Shown here: positions 1 to 10,790 of the stretch, in pieces | How the letters are laid out: each line of letters starts with the position of its first letter | Position numbering within the stretch: the stretch's first letter is position 1 | The notes under the pieces: generated by a model | Database searches by the model: none | Seen by the model: the letters and a program-made list of their open reading frames with translations, nothing else | Told to the model about the DNA's origin: nothing | Source: Cafeteria roenbergensis | Lineage: Eukaryota > Sar > Bigyra > Bicosoecida > Cafeteriaceae | Assembly (NCBI GenBank): GCA_008330645.1 | Contig: VLTN01000010.1 | Location: 667,616 to 731,615, forward strand | Reading direction: 5' to 3' | DNA: 64,000 bases | Position numbers and translations under genes: made by a program

Positions 1-3000
1 CAAAGACGCGACAACCAAGGAGGCGTTGGAGGCCCCCGCGACAACATCAACGAGGCTTGGCGTCACGCATGCCGCATGGCCATCGTTGGAAGCCACCACG
101 GGACGCCGTGGAGCTTCAGCCCCGTCGCCAAACACACAGGCCAAGCCGGACGTGTTCAGGTTGCTGCCGAGCAGAGACAGCTTAGTGCCGCCCGAGGCCG
201 AGCCTGCGGTTGGAAAGACGGCGTCGATTTCAGGCTGAGGCAAGAATTGGAACCCGGGCCCGTCAGCGGAGAAATCCACGCCGTTGAATGCCACGGCCAC
301 TTGGACTGGGTCTGCCAAGCTGGAGTCAGTCGGGGACGCTGGTAAGCGACACCGAGCGCGGGAGCGGGACAACACCGTGCCGGTCGTGACGCTCAGCCCG
401 AACCTGCAAAGCGTTGAGCCAGCTGCACGGAACCCGGTCCCCACAACGAGAACAGAGCCCGAAATGCCAACTGGTGCCGAAGTCGGAAACACCTCTGTAA
501 CCGTTGGCGATTCGTAAACGAACAGCCGAGCCGACCCAGCTGCCACGATTCCGCCGGCCATTTCGACAGAGAGAAGCACGGACGTATCCGGACGCAGCGA
601 AGGCGGAACCACGCAGACCAACTGCGTCACAGACTGAACAATGGCTGGCACTGAAGCAGATCCAAAGCGGCAAGAAGTTGATGCCGCGTCGACGAAGCCT
701 GACCCGTGCACCGTCACCAGAGTGCCGCCCCGCGCCGGGGCCGAGGACGGCGTGACGTGGGACACAGACGCCGCCGGCACGTACCGGAACTGCGCCGCGT
801 CCTCCGTAAAGTCCGCGCCATTCGTCGTCACCTCGACGCTCACCGACCCCGCCGTCCCGCGGCCCGGCGACACACACTCCACCTCGCTCGCGCTCACGAA
901 GCGACCCGCCACCAGCGTCGATCCGAAGCGGCATCCCAGCCCCGTGCTGTTCTCGAACGACGCGCCCGCCACCCGGACCACGCTCCCGCCCGCGACGCTA
1001 CCCACGGCCGGAGTCAGACCGGCGACGCGCGCCACGCTCACGAACTCGAACCACGCCGACCCCGGCCCAAAGTCCACCCCGTTGTTGGACACCTGAACCT
1101 CGACGCGGCCTGCCGGAACGTCCGGCGTCTCGCAGCGGACCTCGCCCTCGCTCACCCACACCGCCGCCACCGACGCCAGGCCGAAGCGGCACTGCAGCGC
1201 GCCCCCGAACGCGAAGCCAGAGCCGCGCACGCTCACCACCGACCCGCCGCCCGCCGGCCCCCGCGCCGGAACCAGCGACTCCACGCCCTCGTCGGCCGTG
1301 ACCGCGAGCGAGCCAAACGTCGACGACGACTCGGCCCCGCCGTTGCTGCTGATGCGAACCTCCCACGACGCCGGCGTGCCGTCGCTGGCGGGCCCCAGCG
1401 GCCCCACCCATGCCGGAGCCACGCACGACACCCGAGACGCCGACAGCCACACCGCCGGAGCCATCACAGCGGCCGAGCCAGCCGGCGACGAGGCCGCGCG
1501 GAACTCGCAGCCGAGCCCCACGACGTCCGACACCCCCGACCCGTGCACCGTCACCAGAGTGCCGCCCCGCGCCGGGGCCGAGGACGGCGTGACGTGGGAC
1601 ACAGACGCCGCCGGCACGTACCGGAACTGCGCCGCGTCCTCCGTAAAGTCCGCGCCATTCGTCGTCACCTCGACGCTCACCGACCCCGCCGTCCCGCGGC
1701 CCGGCGACACACACTCCACCTCGCTCGCGCTCACGAAGCGACCCGCCACCAGCGTCGATCCGAAGCGGCATCCCAGCCCCGTGCTGTTCTCGAACGACGC
1801 GCCCGCCACCCGGACCACGCTCCCGCCCGCGACGCTACCCACGGCCGGAGTCAGACCGGCGACGCGCGCCACGCTCACGAACTCGAACCACGCCGACCCC
1901 GGCCCAAAGTCCACCCCGTTGTTGGACACCTGAACCTCGACGCGGCCTGCCGGAACGTCCGGCGTCTCGCAGCGAACCTCGCCCTCGCTCACCCACACCG
2001 CCGCCACCGACGCCAGGCCGAAGCGGCACTGCAGCGCGCCCCCGAACGCGAAGCCAGAGCCGCGCACGCTCACCACCGACCCGCCGCCCGCCGGCCCCCG
2101 CGCCGGAACCAGCGACTCCACGCCCTCGTCGGCCGTGACCGCGAGCGAGCCAAACGTCGACGACGACTCGGCCCCGCCGTTGCTGCTGATGCGAACCTCC
2201 CACGACGCCGGCGTGTCGTCGCTGGCGGGCCCCAGCGGCCCCACCCACGCCGGAGCCACGCACGACACCCGAGACGCCGACAGCCACACCGCCGGAGCCA
2301 TCACAGCGGCCGAGCCAGCCGGCGACGAGGCCGCGCGGAACTCGCAGCCGAGCCCCACGACGTCCGACACCCCCGACCCGTGCACCGTCACCAGAGTGCC
2401 GCCCCGCGCCGGGGCCGAGGACGGCGTGACGTGGGACACAGACGCCGCCGGCACGTACCGGAACTGCGCCGCGTCCTCCGTAAAGTCCGCGCCATTCGTC
2501 GTCACCTCGACGCTCACCGACCCCGCCGTCCCGCGGCCCGGCGACACACACTCCACCTCGCTCGCGCTCACGAAGCGACCCGCCACCAGCGTCGATCCGA
2601 AGCGGCATCCCAGCCCCGTGCTGTTCTCGAACGACGCGCCCGCCACCCGGACCACGCTCCCGCCCGCGACGCTACCCACGGCCGGAGTCAGACCGGCGAC
2701 GCGCGCCACGCTCACGAACTCGAACCACGCCGACCCCGGCCCAAAGTCCACCCCGTTGTTGGACACCTGAACCTCGACGCGGCCTGCCGGAACGTCCGGC
2801 GTCTCGCAGCGAACCTCGCCCTCGCTCACCCACACCGCCGCCACCGACGCCAGGCCGAAGCGGCACTGCAGCGCGCCCCCGAACGCGAAGCCAGAGCCGC
2901 GCACGCTCACCACCGACCCGCCGCCCGCCGGCCCCCGCGCCGGAACCAGCGACTCCACGCCCTCGTCGGCCGTGACCGCGAGCGAGCCAAACGTCGACGA

Positions 3001-6000
3001 CGACTCGGCCCCGCCGTTGCTGCTGATGCGAACCTCCCACGACGCCGGCGTGCCGTCGCTGGCGGGCCCCAGCGGCCCCACCCATGCCGGAGCCACGCAC
3101 GACACCCGAGACGCCGACAGCCACACCGCCGGAGCCATCACAGCGGCCGAGCCAGCCGGCGACGAGGCCGCGCGGAACTCGCAGCCGAGCCCCACGACGT
3201 CCGACACCCCCGACCCGTGCACCGTCACCAGAGTGCCGCCCCGCGCCGGGGCCGAGGACGGCGTGACGTGGGACACAGACGCCGCCGGCACGTACCGGAA
3301 CTGCGCCGCGTCCTCCGTAAAGTCCGCGCCATTCGTCGTCACCTCGACGCTCACCGACCCCGCCGTCCCGCGGCCCGGCGACACACACTCCACCTCGCTC
3401 GCGCTCACGAAGCGACCCGCCACCAGCGTCGATCCGAAGCGGCATCCCAGCCCCGTGCTGTTCTCGAACGACGCGCCCGCCACCCGGACCACGCTCCCGC
3501 CCGCGACGCTACCCACGGCCGGAGTCAGACCGGCGACGCGCGCCACGCTCACGAACTCGAACCACGCCGACCCCGGCCCAAAGTCCACCCCGTTGTTGGA
3601 CACCTGAACCTCGACGCGGCCTGCCGGAACGTCCGGCGTCTCGCAGCGAACCTCGCCCTCGCTCACCCACACCGCCGCCACCGCCGCCAGGCCGAAGCGG
3701 CACTGCAGCGCGCCCCCGAACGCGAAGCCAGAGCCGCGCACGCTCACCACCGACCCGCCGCCCGCCGGCCCCCGCGCCGGAACCAGCGACTCCACGCCCT
3801 CGTCGGCCGTGACCGCGAGCGAGCCAAACGTCGACGACGACTCGGCCCCGCCGTTGCTGCTGATGCGAACCTCCCACGACGCCGGCGTGCCGTCGCTGGC
3901 GGGCCCCAGCGGCCCCACCCATGCCGGAGCCACGCACGACACCCGAGACGCCGACAGCCACACCGCCGGAGCCATCACAGCGGCCGAGCCAGCCGGCGAC
4001 GAGGCCGCGCGGAACTCGCAGCCGAGCCCCACGACGTCCGACACCCCCGACCCGTGCACCGTCACCAGAGTGCCGCCCCGCGCCGGGGCCGAGGACGGCG
4101 TGACGTGGGACACAGACGCCGCCGGCACGTACCGGAACTGCGCCGCGTCCTCCGTAAAGTCCGCGCCATTCGTCGTCACCTCGACGCTCACCGACCCCGC
4201 CGTCCCGCGGCCCGGCGACACACACTCCACCTCGCTCGCGCTCACGAAGCGACCCGCCACCAGCGTCGATCCGAAGCGGCATCCCAGCCCCGTGCTGTTC
4301 TCGAACGACGCGCCCGCCACCCGGACCACGCTCCCGCCCGCGACGCTACCCACGGCCGGAGTCAGACCGGCGACGCGCGCCCACGCTCACGAACTCGAAC
4401 CACGCCGACCCCGGCCCAAAGTCCACCCCGTTGTTGGACACCTGAACCTCGACGCGGCCTGCCGGAACGTCCGGCGTCTCGCAGCGAACCTCGCCCTCGC
4501 TCACCCACACCGCCGCCACCGCCGCCAGGCCGAAGCGGCACTGCAGCGCGCCCCCGAACGCGAAGCCAGAGCCGCGCACGCTCACCACCGACCCGCCGCC
4601 CGCCGGCCCCCGCGCCGGAACCAGCGACTCCACGCCCTCGTCGGCCGTGACCGCGAGCGAGCCAAACGTCGACGACGACTCGGCCCCGCCGTTGCTGCTG
4701 ATGCGAACCTCCCACGACGCCGGCGTGCCGTCGCTGGCGGGCCCCAGCGGCCCCACCCACGCCGGAGCCACGCACGACACCCGAGACGCCGACAGCCACA
4801 CCGCCGGAGCCATCACAGCGGCCGAGCCAGCCGGCGACGAGGCCGCGCGGAACTCGCAGTCGAGCCCCACGACGTCCGACACCCCCGACCCGTGCACCGT
4901 CACCAGAGTGCCGCCCCGCGCCGGGGCCGAGGACGGCGTGACGTGGGACACGGACGCCGCCGGCACGTACCGGAACTGGGCCGCCTGCTCTGCAGCGACA
5001 CTGGCGGGCGCTCCGCCAGCAACGGGTGGCGTCCATTCGTCTCCAGGCGACGTGCTCAAGTTGCGAGCTGGTTGTTCCCTGACTGCGAGCTCCACTGGTT
5101 CTTCGCTCCGCAAGAGCCGGTCGCCCTTGGCGCTTCCTCCCGTGTCGGAAGGCAGCTCCTCCACCGCCTCCACTTCAAACTCGAACCACGCCGACCCCGG
5201 CCCAAAGTCCACCCCGTTGTTGGACACCTGAACCTCGACGCGGCCTGCCGGAACGTCCGGCGTCTCGCAGCGGACCTCGCCCTCGCTCACCCACACCGCC
5301 GCCACCGACGCCAGGCCGAAGCGGCACTGCAGCGCGCCCCCGAACGCGAAGCCAGAGCCGCGCACGCTCACCACCGACCCGCCGCCCGCCGGCCCCCGCG
5401 CCGGAACCAGCGACTCCACGCGCTCGTCGGCCGTGACCGTCAGCGCTCCGACTGCCGGCGTGGTGTCCGAGCCATTGGCCAGAGCAAGGTGGAGCCGAAC
5501 AGCCCCAACCGGCAGCCCTGCAACGACCTGGCAAGCAAGGTGCTCTGGGGACCTCCAGTGAGCCGGTGCAGTGCCCAGAACCGATCCGTTTGCGGAGTGA
5601 AACAGCACGGACCAGCGCTCGTCCATGGTCAGCCCTTGGCCATGCAGCACCAGGTGGGAGCCCCCGCGCATCGGAACCATCGTTGGAGAGAACGAACCCA
5701 CACGGGGGGGCTCGGCCAGCCGGAGCACGGGGCCGTCCTGGCTGAAAGGAAGAACTGGCGGGTAGTCCCCAGCCGGACGAGCGTGGACCGAGTAGCGCCC
5801 AGGCCGCATCGCCTCACGCGGCCTGTCGCAAAACGCGCCTCCACTGCCGGCCATCTGGCCCTCAGAGGTCAGCAATCGACCGCCGGGCGACCCAAGCTCC
5901 TGGAACCGGCACTCCAGCGGATGGCCTGCTGCCCCCGGAAACCCGACAAGCCCGCTGAGGGCCAGGGGTGGCGCAACTTCAGCGCGGGTGAGGATGGTCT

Positions 6001-9000
6001 CGGGGCTCACAGTGGCGATGCTGAGCGCCTGCACGACATTCAGGCTCGCCGTCCCTGGCCTGGTCTCAACGGCAGAGAGCGCTGCGCCGAACACCAGCTG
6101 GACGGGATGCGTGCCAACACCGAGGCTCGAGGGAGCACGGCAGCGAGCACAAGTCTCGTTCATGATGCTGGCTTCCGACAGGTGCGAACCGAACTTGCAT
6201 CCGACTTCGGTGGCCCTGCTGGGCAGCCTTGGCGCAGCGCAAACAACGATCGCCGGACGTTCGCCTGCCACGACGGCTGACGGCCGGACAGCGCCTACCT
6301 CGGGCATTGCCACCATCAGCGCTGCAGGAGGGGCTGCGGAGTGTTCCAGCCAGTCTGCGCCCCCGTTGAGCGACACCTGCAGCCCAAGGGACAGACTTGC
6401 GCCAGCCACCAGCCGGTCAGCCATCGAAGGAGCGTCACAGCTAACGAGATACGCAGTGCCGGGCGGCACGTTTGTCCATGCTTGCGGGACTCGGTAGATG
6501 GTGCCATGCACCGTGAGCATGTCCATGCCCCCGCCTCTGACGGCGCGCTGAGCGGAGACAGGGTCGGGGATGATCTTGCAGACCACGTTCTCGCGCAGCA
6601 GCTGGTTCGACTTTCCCTGAATGGAAGCCACCAAGGAGCCTCCCAGGTGTGCGGCAAGCAACGACGTCCCTTGCACCAGCGGCCCCAGCGTGGGGCTGGC
6701 CTCGGCGGTGAGCAGCACGGACCGGGTGGAGTATGTCCCGTTGAAAACGTGGACCGCCCACTGTCCGCGCGATAGCTCGGCTGGCCGCTGGCACTCCACC
6801 AGCACTGTGGCGCTGGCCACTGCCGGAAACTTCTCAGGCAAGCTCCCTGCCTCGCCGGCGAACAACAGCGTCGCATTCGAGGACTCCCCGTTGCTGAACA
6901 CGCACTGCAAGGTTGCGCTCGGGCCGGGGCTCGAGCTCTCGAGCGCCTCTAGATGCGAGCCAAAGAGCCACAGCTTGCCGGCGCTCCCAGACGGAATGAC
7001 GGACGGGAACACAGACTGGAGCGACGGTCGCACGGCGCCCGGAGTCGTATCCAGAACCACCTCCACGAAGAGCGTCTGGGCCGCAGCACTGCTGTTGGGT
7101 GCGGAAGCCGAAGCTGTGATTGCGACGGTGTCAAAGCCGTCGAACATGGCCGTGCGAGTGTAGGTCAGACGGGAGAGTGCGCGGCTAACGTCCTCCGCGC
7201 TGCCCGCAAGCTGCAGCACTGCCCCAGGCGCGGCCGGGCCTGATGCCGAGAGGAGGCGAGCTTGCCCCGTGCCGGCCTCTGGCGATGCGGCTTCGAGCGT
7301 GGATGTGGCATGCGCAAGTTGCAGAGTCACCAACAGCTGGTCGGTCGGGCTCCCAGACGAAAGCTGGCTCGCTGAAACCCCAGCGATGAGCAGGCTGGGG
7401 CTACTGTTGCCGAACGCGAGGCGAGGAGGGTCGTTCACGGGCTCGACATCGATAACTACGATCCCGGATGCCGAGAGCGGCGGCCCCGGGTCGGCTGGGG
7501 TGACCGCCTCTGGCTGCAGGGTTGCGTCGCCAGTGGCCAGGCCGCGGTCCGCAACGACGGCTGTGAGCAGCTCGCGCACTCGCAGCCGATTGGAGTCTGG
7601 GTCGGACAGGTAGACCAGCGCTTCCAGGAGCTCGTTCAAAGCGGCCACGCTGCCCGATGCCTGCAGGGTGCGGCCTTGCGCGGCGACGGCGGCCGCCGCA
7701 CCTGGCTGCGGCGGCAGAGCCTGAAGCGCGCCATCGAATGCCGCCTCGGTGCCCGAGAAGGAGCCACCGCTTGCGGAAAGGCTCGTCAGCCCCACAGGGG
7801 GCTGCGACCGCCGAAAGAAGAGGACGCCAGCGCCGACGGAGAGGCGCAGGTCAAGGAGCTCAGAAGCGTTGCTCGGGCCCGCCCTGTCGTCTGCATCTGC
7901 AACGGAGATGCCGGGCACGGCAGAGGGCACGTCCTCGCGCGCGCTGACCGCCTGGCTTGGCAAGGACAGCACAGGAGCGTCGTTCACAGCAGCGACCTCG
8001 AGCCGCACGGACTTGGAAGCCGCGAGGGCGCTGCCGGCACCCACGTTTCCAAGATCGTCCACCTCCACGGTGAGCGTCACAGGACCGTACTCGTTGGCAA
8101 CTGGGAAGAACCGCAGTTTCGACAGGGCCTCGCTGACCTGGGAGATCGGCCCGAGCAGTCGGAGTTGGCTGCCGGTCGCATCTGCTCCGGTCGTGTTTGC
8201 GGAGCCCTCGGCCTCGAGCCCGAGCGAGACCAGGGCGCCGACTCGGGCATCGGCCCCCGGCTGGACGCTGCCAGGGTCGAAGGCGTCGACCGGCCCTGCC
8301 CCAAGCCAAAGGGTTCCGCTCGACACGCTGGCAGCCACCTGAACGAACATGCCGGGGACGATAGAGGAATCGGGGTCGGTGACCCTGAGCCCGAGCACTG
8401 CGAGTGGCACGTCCTCCAGGGCAGGCAAGGGGCCTGGCGGAACGGGCCCTCGCACCACGGGAGCGCTGTTTGCCGTTGAGGCCATGGCCATTAGCACCGT
8501 CCCGCCCGCGTACCCGTCAAACAGGCCCTTGAGGCCCTCCCAGTCCAGCGGCGACTCGCCGGCTTGCTTCCACTCCAAGGTGGCCACGTGGTCCCCAGCG
8601 GGAAGCTGGAGGACAGCGTCGCCCGACACGGTCTCTCCGGATACGACGCTGCCCTCGAGGACGACGGAGGCGTCGCGGATGGGAGCGCCGTCCACAGCAA
8701 GGCGCAGAGCGACCGTGCCCCACCGCTGCCACGTTGTGGCGTCGAAGGTGGGCGTTCCGCGCCTCGTCAGGCTCATTGAAAAGGACAGGCGCACGGCGCC
8801 TGTGCGGTGGAGCGAAAAGTGAGTGATTCCGCCGTCGACCACGCGCCACGCCGCCGGGCTGGACGCGTTGCCGGCAGGGGGGTTGGACACTGCGTAGGAC
8901 CTTGCCACCGGCCTCACGTCCCCCAGCACCACGAGCGACCTGGGAGACACGAAGCCGTCGAGAAAGTCGGGCCTGGACCACCACGCCCCCACCCCAGTGC

Positions 9001-10229
9001 CGGTCCTTCGCCACTGCGCCCGCAGCGAATGGTTTCCTGCCGGCAGCGCCAGCTGCAGGGAACCCACCAGGCTCCCCGAGGAGAACGCGCGGGTCACGGT
9101 GAAGAATTGGGACCCAGACTCCACCATGGGCGCGCCGTCCACGACGAGGCGGACCGCCAGCGTGTCGCGCGTCACGAGAGGGTTGGCGCTCGGAGGCGCG
9201 TCTGGCCTGACGTGCACCAGGTACAGGAACGTGGACCGGATGGCCTTGCCTGCATCGCCTCCGGTGGGCGCGATGGACACCGTTGACGCCATCCCGGGGA
9301 TGTCGGTCCACTGCCCAACAGTGACCAGCCGCGCGGGGCCCATCGGGGCCTCCGCCTCGGCAGACTTGAGCCCCGAGACGACGGACAACGAGCGCGCAGA
9401 TTCGAAGCCGTCCCCGAGGTCCGGGCGAGAGTGCCAGGCCCTCACGAAGGTGCCCCACTTGCGCCACTGCACCTCCACTGTGTGGTTCCCCTCCGGGAGC
9501 TGCACCACAAGGTACCCCCGGAGCTGCCTGGCGCTGGCCTCCATGGCCCCGAGCGGGCTCACGTGCGAGCCGGACGACCGGAACGGCACCCCGTTCACCC
9601 GCACGCGGCCGCCCAGAAAGTCGCCACCACCGGGCTTCGCCGCCCCGGACAAGAAGTTTCCGCCAGGCACGAAGGGCTGGTCGGCGAGCACGGACGCCGA
9701 GTACGAAACCAGCAGCGTCTGCGGCGACTCAAGCGTGAGCGCAAGGCTGAGCCCGGGGATGGTGCTCCAAGGGCCGACGGCCGCCAGAGATGCCGAGGTT
9801 GTGGGCACTGCTGACCACATCAGCTCTGCGGGTGTGGCTCGGGGCGGGGCGGAGGCAGCATTCCAGGCGGGTGGCGGTTGAGCGGGCGCGGCCATCGCCA
9901 GCTGGCCCGCTGGCCACCTTGCACGGGCACCGCGCCGGCAGCAGCAAGTGCGGGAACGACAGAGGGCGCGGTGCCGGTCGGTGGAACCTGCGCAAGCGCC
10001 TGGCGGGCCAGCAGTGTGCGAGAGAGGCCCTGCCCGCAACAGCCGGCCGCTGCTCACCCTGCTGAGCCTCCGCAGTAGCTGCCGTGTCCAGGCCCACGAG
10101 GTCGCGACCTCGTCGTAGGAGCATGCCCGAGCCCGCCGTCGCCAAGTCTGACGCTGGGGATGCCCCGGCATGCCCCGCGGTGCCCAAGACAGCAAGCGCA
10201 GCGACAAGGGCAAGCGCTCGGCTGGCCAT
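1..10229 (-). CDS. Secreted multi-IPT/TIG repeat surface protein, 3' truncated by window edge, one frameshift
   Basis: Reads right to left and runs off the left edge with no stop. The chosen start is the ATG at 10229, which opens a typical signal peptide (MASRALALVAALAVLGTAG). A predicted intron (9910-10057) joins this to a long frame ending at 4346. One extra C at 4380-4382 causes that stop; in the corrected frame the translation stays open to position 1. Order of domains: signal peptide, three sandwich modules ending in SRPD..DGF motifs, cadherin-like segments with NDAPV-type signatures, then about 24 IPT/TIG domains. IPT/TIG folds are extracellular Ig-like domains of receptors and adhesins, so a cell-surface or matrix adhesive role is inferred. 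The tail, and any membrane anchor, lies outside the window. PKHD1/fibrocystin-like proteins share the TIG-rich style, but no specific orthology is claimed. Confidence 0.85.
701..4978 (-). repeat. Tandem array of 837-bp coding units (five full copies plus a partial)
   Basis: Unit starts, measured at the same GACCCGTGCACCG word on the plus strand, are 701, 1538, 2375, 3212, 4049 and 4887. Spacing is exactly 837 bp except 838 between the last two, where one C is inserted. Each unit is 279 codons and encodes three IPT/TIG domains of 93 residues. Copies differ by only a few substitutions, such as CCCATGCC/CCCACGCC, GTGCCGTCG/GTGTCGTCG near 2215 and ACCGACGCC/ACCGCCGCC. Similarity ends near 4978. 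The multiple-of-three unit keeps the frame, so copy number can vary without destroying the protein. Confidence 0.97.
4380..4382 (-). other. 1-bp insertion (frameshift) in the fifth repeat unit
   Basis: Here the plus strand reads GCGCGCGCCCACG, whereas every other unit reads GCGCGCGCCACG. The extra C moves the protein from VSVARVAGLTP to a short out-of-frame tail and a TAG at 4346-4348. After the insertion the original frame remains open for the remaining 4.3 kb, so the break is either a sequencing or assembly error in a repeat or a recent mutation. Confidence 0.95.
5178..5439 (-). repeat. Detached single-domain copy of the 837-bp repeat
   Basis: This 262-bp stretch is almost identical to the IPT domain beginning VESLVPARG in each 837-bp unit. 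It is separated from the array by about 200 bp (4979-5177) of unrelated coding sequence, a hydrophilic acidic linker (for example VEAVEELPSDTGGSAKGD). It looks like the founder domain, or a gene-conversion partner, of the array. Confidence 0.9.
7040..8480 (-). other. Cadherin-like repeats of the IPT/TIG protein
   Basis: The segment contains spaced signatures typical of bacterial and eukaryotic cadherin-like/VCBS-type repeats: LEDVPLAVLGLRVTDPD, an EVDDLGN strand, AAVNDAPVLSLPSQAVSARED and a later EPVNDPPRL. These domains usually bind Ca2+ and mediate extracellular adhesion. About three repeats are recognisable, the last followed by a transition into IPT domains. Confidence 0.6.
8500..9860 (-). 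other. Three repeated sandwich modules in the IPT/TIG protein
   Basis: Three successive segments share a pattern: a W..IPG-type opening, a hydrophobic strand, an RLxVDG(A/V)P segment, an LPAGNH/LPEGNH turn followed by an alternating (V)E(V/A)QWRK strand, and (in the first two) a W.SRPD..DGF.S.RSL ending. The GNH-V-x-V-Q-W core resembles beta-sandwich ligand-binding modules. I cannot assign a named family. Internal duplication is visible directly. Confidence 0.6.
9910..10057 (-). other. Predicted intron 1 (148 nt) of the IPT/TIG gene
   Basis: On the minus strand the donor is CAGG|GTGAGC at 10057 and the proposed acceptor is GTGGCCAG at 9910. The phase-1 exon end joins to CG to give an Ala codon and enters the long IPT frame. 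Other nearby AG dinucleotides do not restore that frame. The acceptor lacks a clear pyrimidine tract, so the exact 3' site is inferred. Confidence 0.5.
10058..10229 (-). other. Exon 1 of the IPT/TIG gene: signal peptide
   Basis: 172 nt from the ATG at 10229 to a GTGAGC donor. It encodes 57 residues plus one base (phase 1). Residues 1 to about 22 form a hydrophobic signal sequence with a plausible cleavage after a small-residue A-x-A-type site (GHAGA|SP). The same frame downstream of the donor soon loses similarity to any domain, while the adjacent frame picks up the domain-bearing protein. This supports splicing rather than a separate small gene. Confidence 0.65.
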
Positions 10230-10790
10230 GCCCGGCCGTCTCGGAGGACCGGACGCGCGAGCAACCGATGCGCCCGCGCGTTGTGATGGCGGGCGCGTTC
10301 CACCAAGCCCAGACAAGCCGGGACTTGAGTCCCGCATGTTGCGGCCCGCGCAGGGGAGGCGAGGCGGGTTCATTTTCGCCGCCTGCCAAGGCTCGGCGGG
10401 AACGGCGCGCTCAACCCAGCCGCGGCGCGAGAACGCCGCGTTGCAGACTTTCCAGGCGCCGACGGCACGAGCCTCCCTGTCGCGGCGGGAGGGCACTGCG
10501 TGCGCTATCAAGCCGCGTCGGGGGCAGGCGACGGGGTCGCTGCCGGCAAGACCTGCGTGCTCTGCCCTCGGGTGGTCGCTCCTGGCAACGCTGCGCTTGC
10601 TCTGCCGCCGCCAGACGCACGCGGCCACCGCCGCGCTCCCGCGAGGGCCGCAAGCTCTCCAGGCAGGCCTTCGCCTCGCGTCAGGCGCAGGTTCTCTGGG
10701 CCGCTCGCGGAGGCCCGCGTGCTGGCCTGGTCCGGACGCAGTCAGGGCCCGTCGCTAGCGGTGCTCGGCCCTTGGGCGCGCTGGCAAGCA
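10230..10790. promoter_or_regulatory. Divergent intergenic region between the IPT/TIG gene and the acidic-protein gene
   Basis: 561 bp lie between two ATGs pointing away from each other, so both 5' ends and promoters must sit here. The sequence is GC-rich with no clear TATA box. In-frame codons continue upstream of both ATGs, but there is no earlier ATG in frame with the plus-strand gene back to 10500. I see no RNA gene or repeat. Confidence 0.5.

Larger units (their letters stand above)
1..7040 (-). other. Array of about 24 IPT/TIG domains
   Basis: Successive domains of about 90 residues carry the IPT hallmark: a P-x-x-G-P/A-x-x-G-G start, a V-x-G-x-G-F strand, an internal C..RFG and a second Cys near the middle (for example VARGPAGGGSVVSVRGSGF or VTPSSAPARGGTLVTVHG). 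From the right come five diverged domains, then a copy at 5178-5439, then the near-identical array at 701-4978, then two diverged domains (SPTVTEVFPTSAP and QPEIDAVFPTAGSASGG) reaching the window edge. Paired cysteines per domain suggest a disulphide-stabilised extracellular rod. Confidence 0.85.

Noticed and set aside
706-4650. A 1,314-codon plus-strand open frame rich in Arg and His across the 837-bp repeats
   Set aside because: It is the antisense of the IPT coding repeats. The composition is an artefact of GC-rich codons and the product resembles no protein, while the minus strand encodes clear IPT domains.
701-4978. Regular repeats considered as a CRISPR array or satellite
   Set aside because: Units are 837 bp, have no spacers and encode protein domains; the genome is eukaryotic.
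10230-10306. Start of the IPT gene at 10306 in the long frame
   Set aside because: That codon is TTG and the translation there has no signal sequence; the ATG at 10229 in the adjacent frame opens a good signal peptide that can be spliced in.
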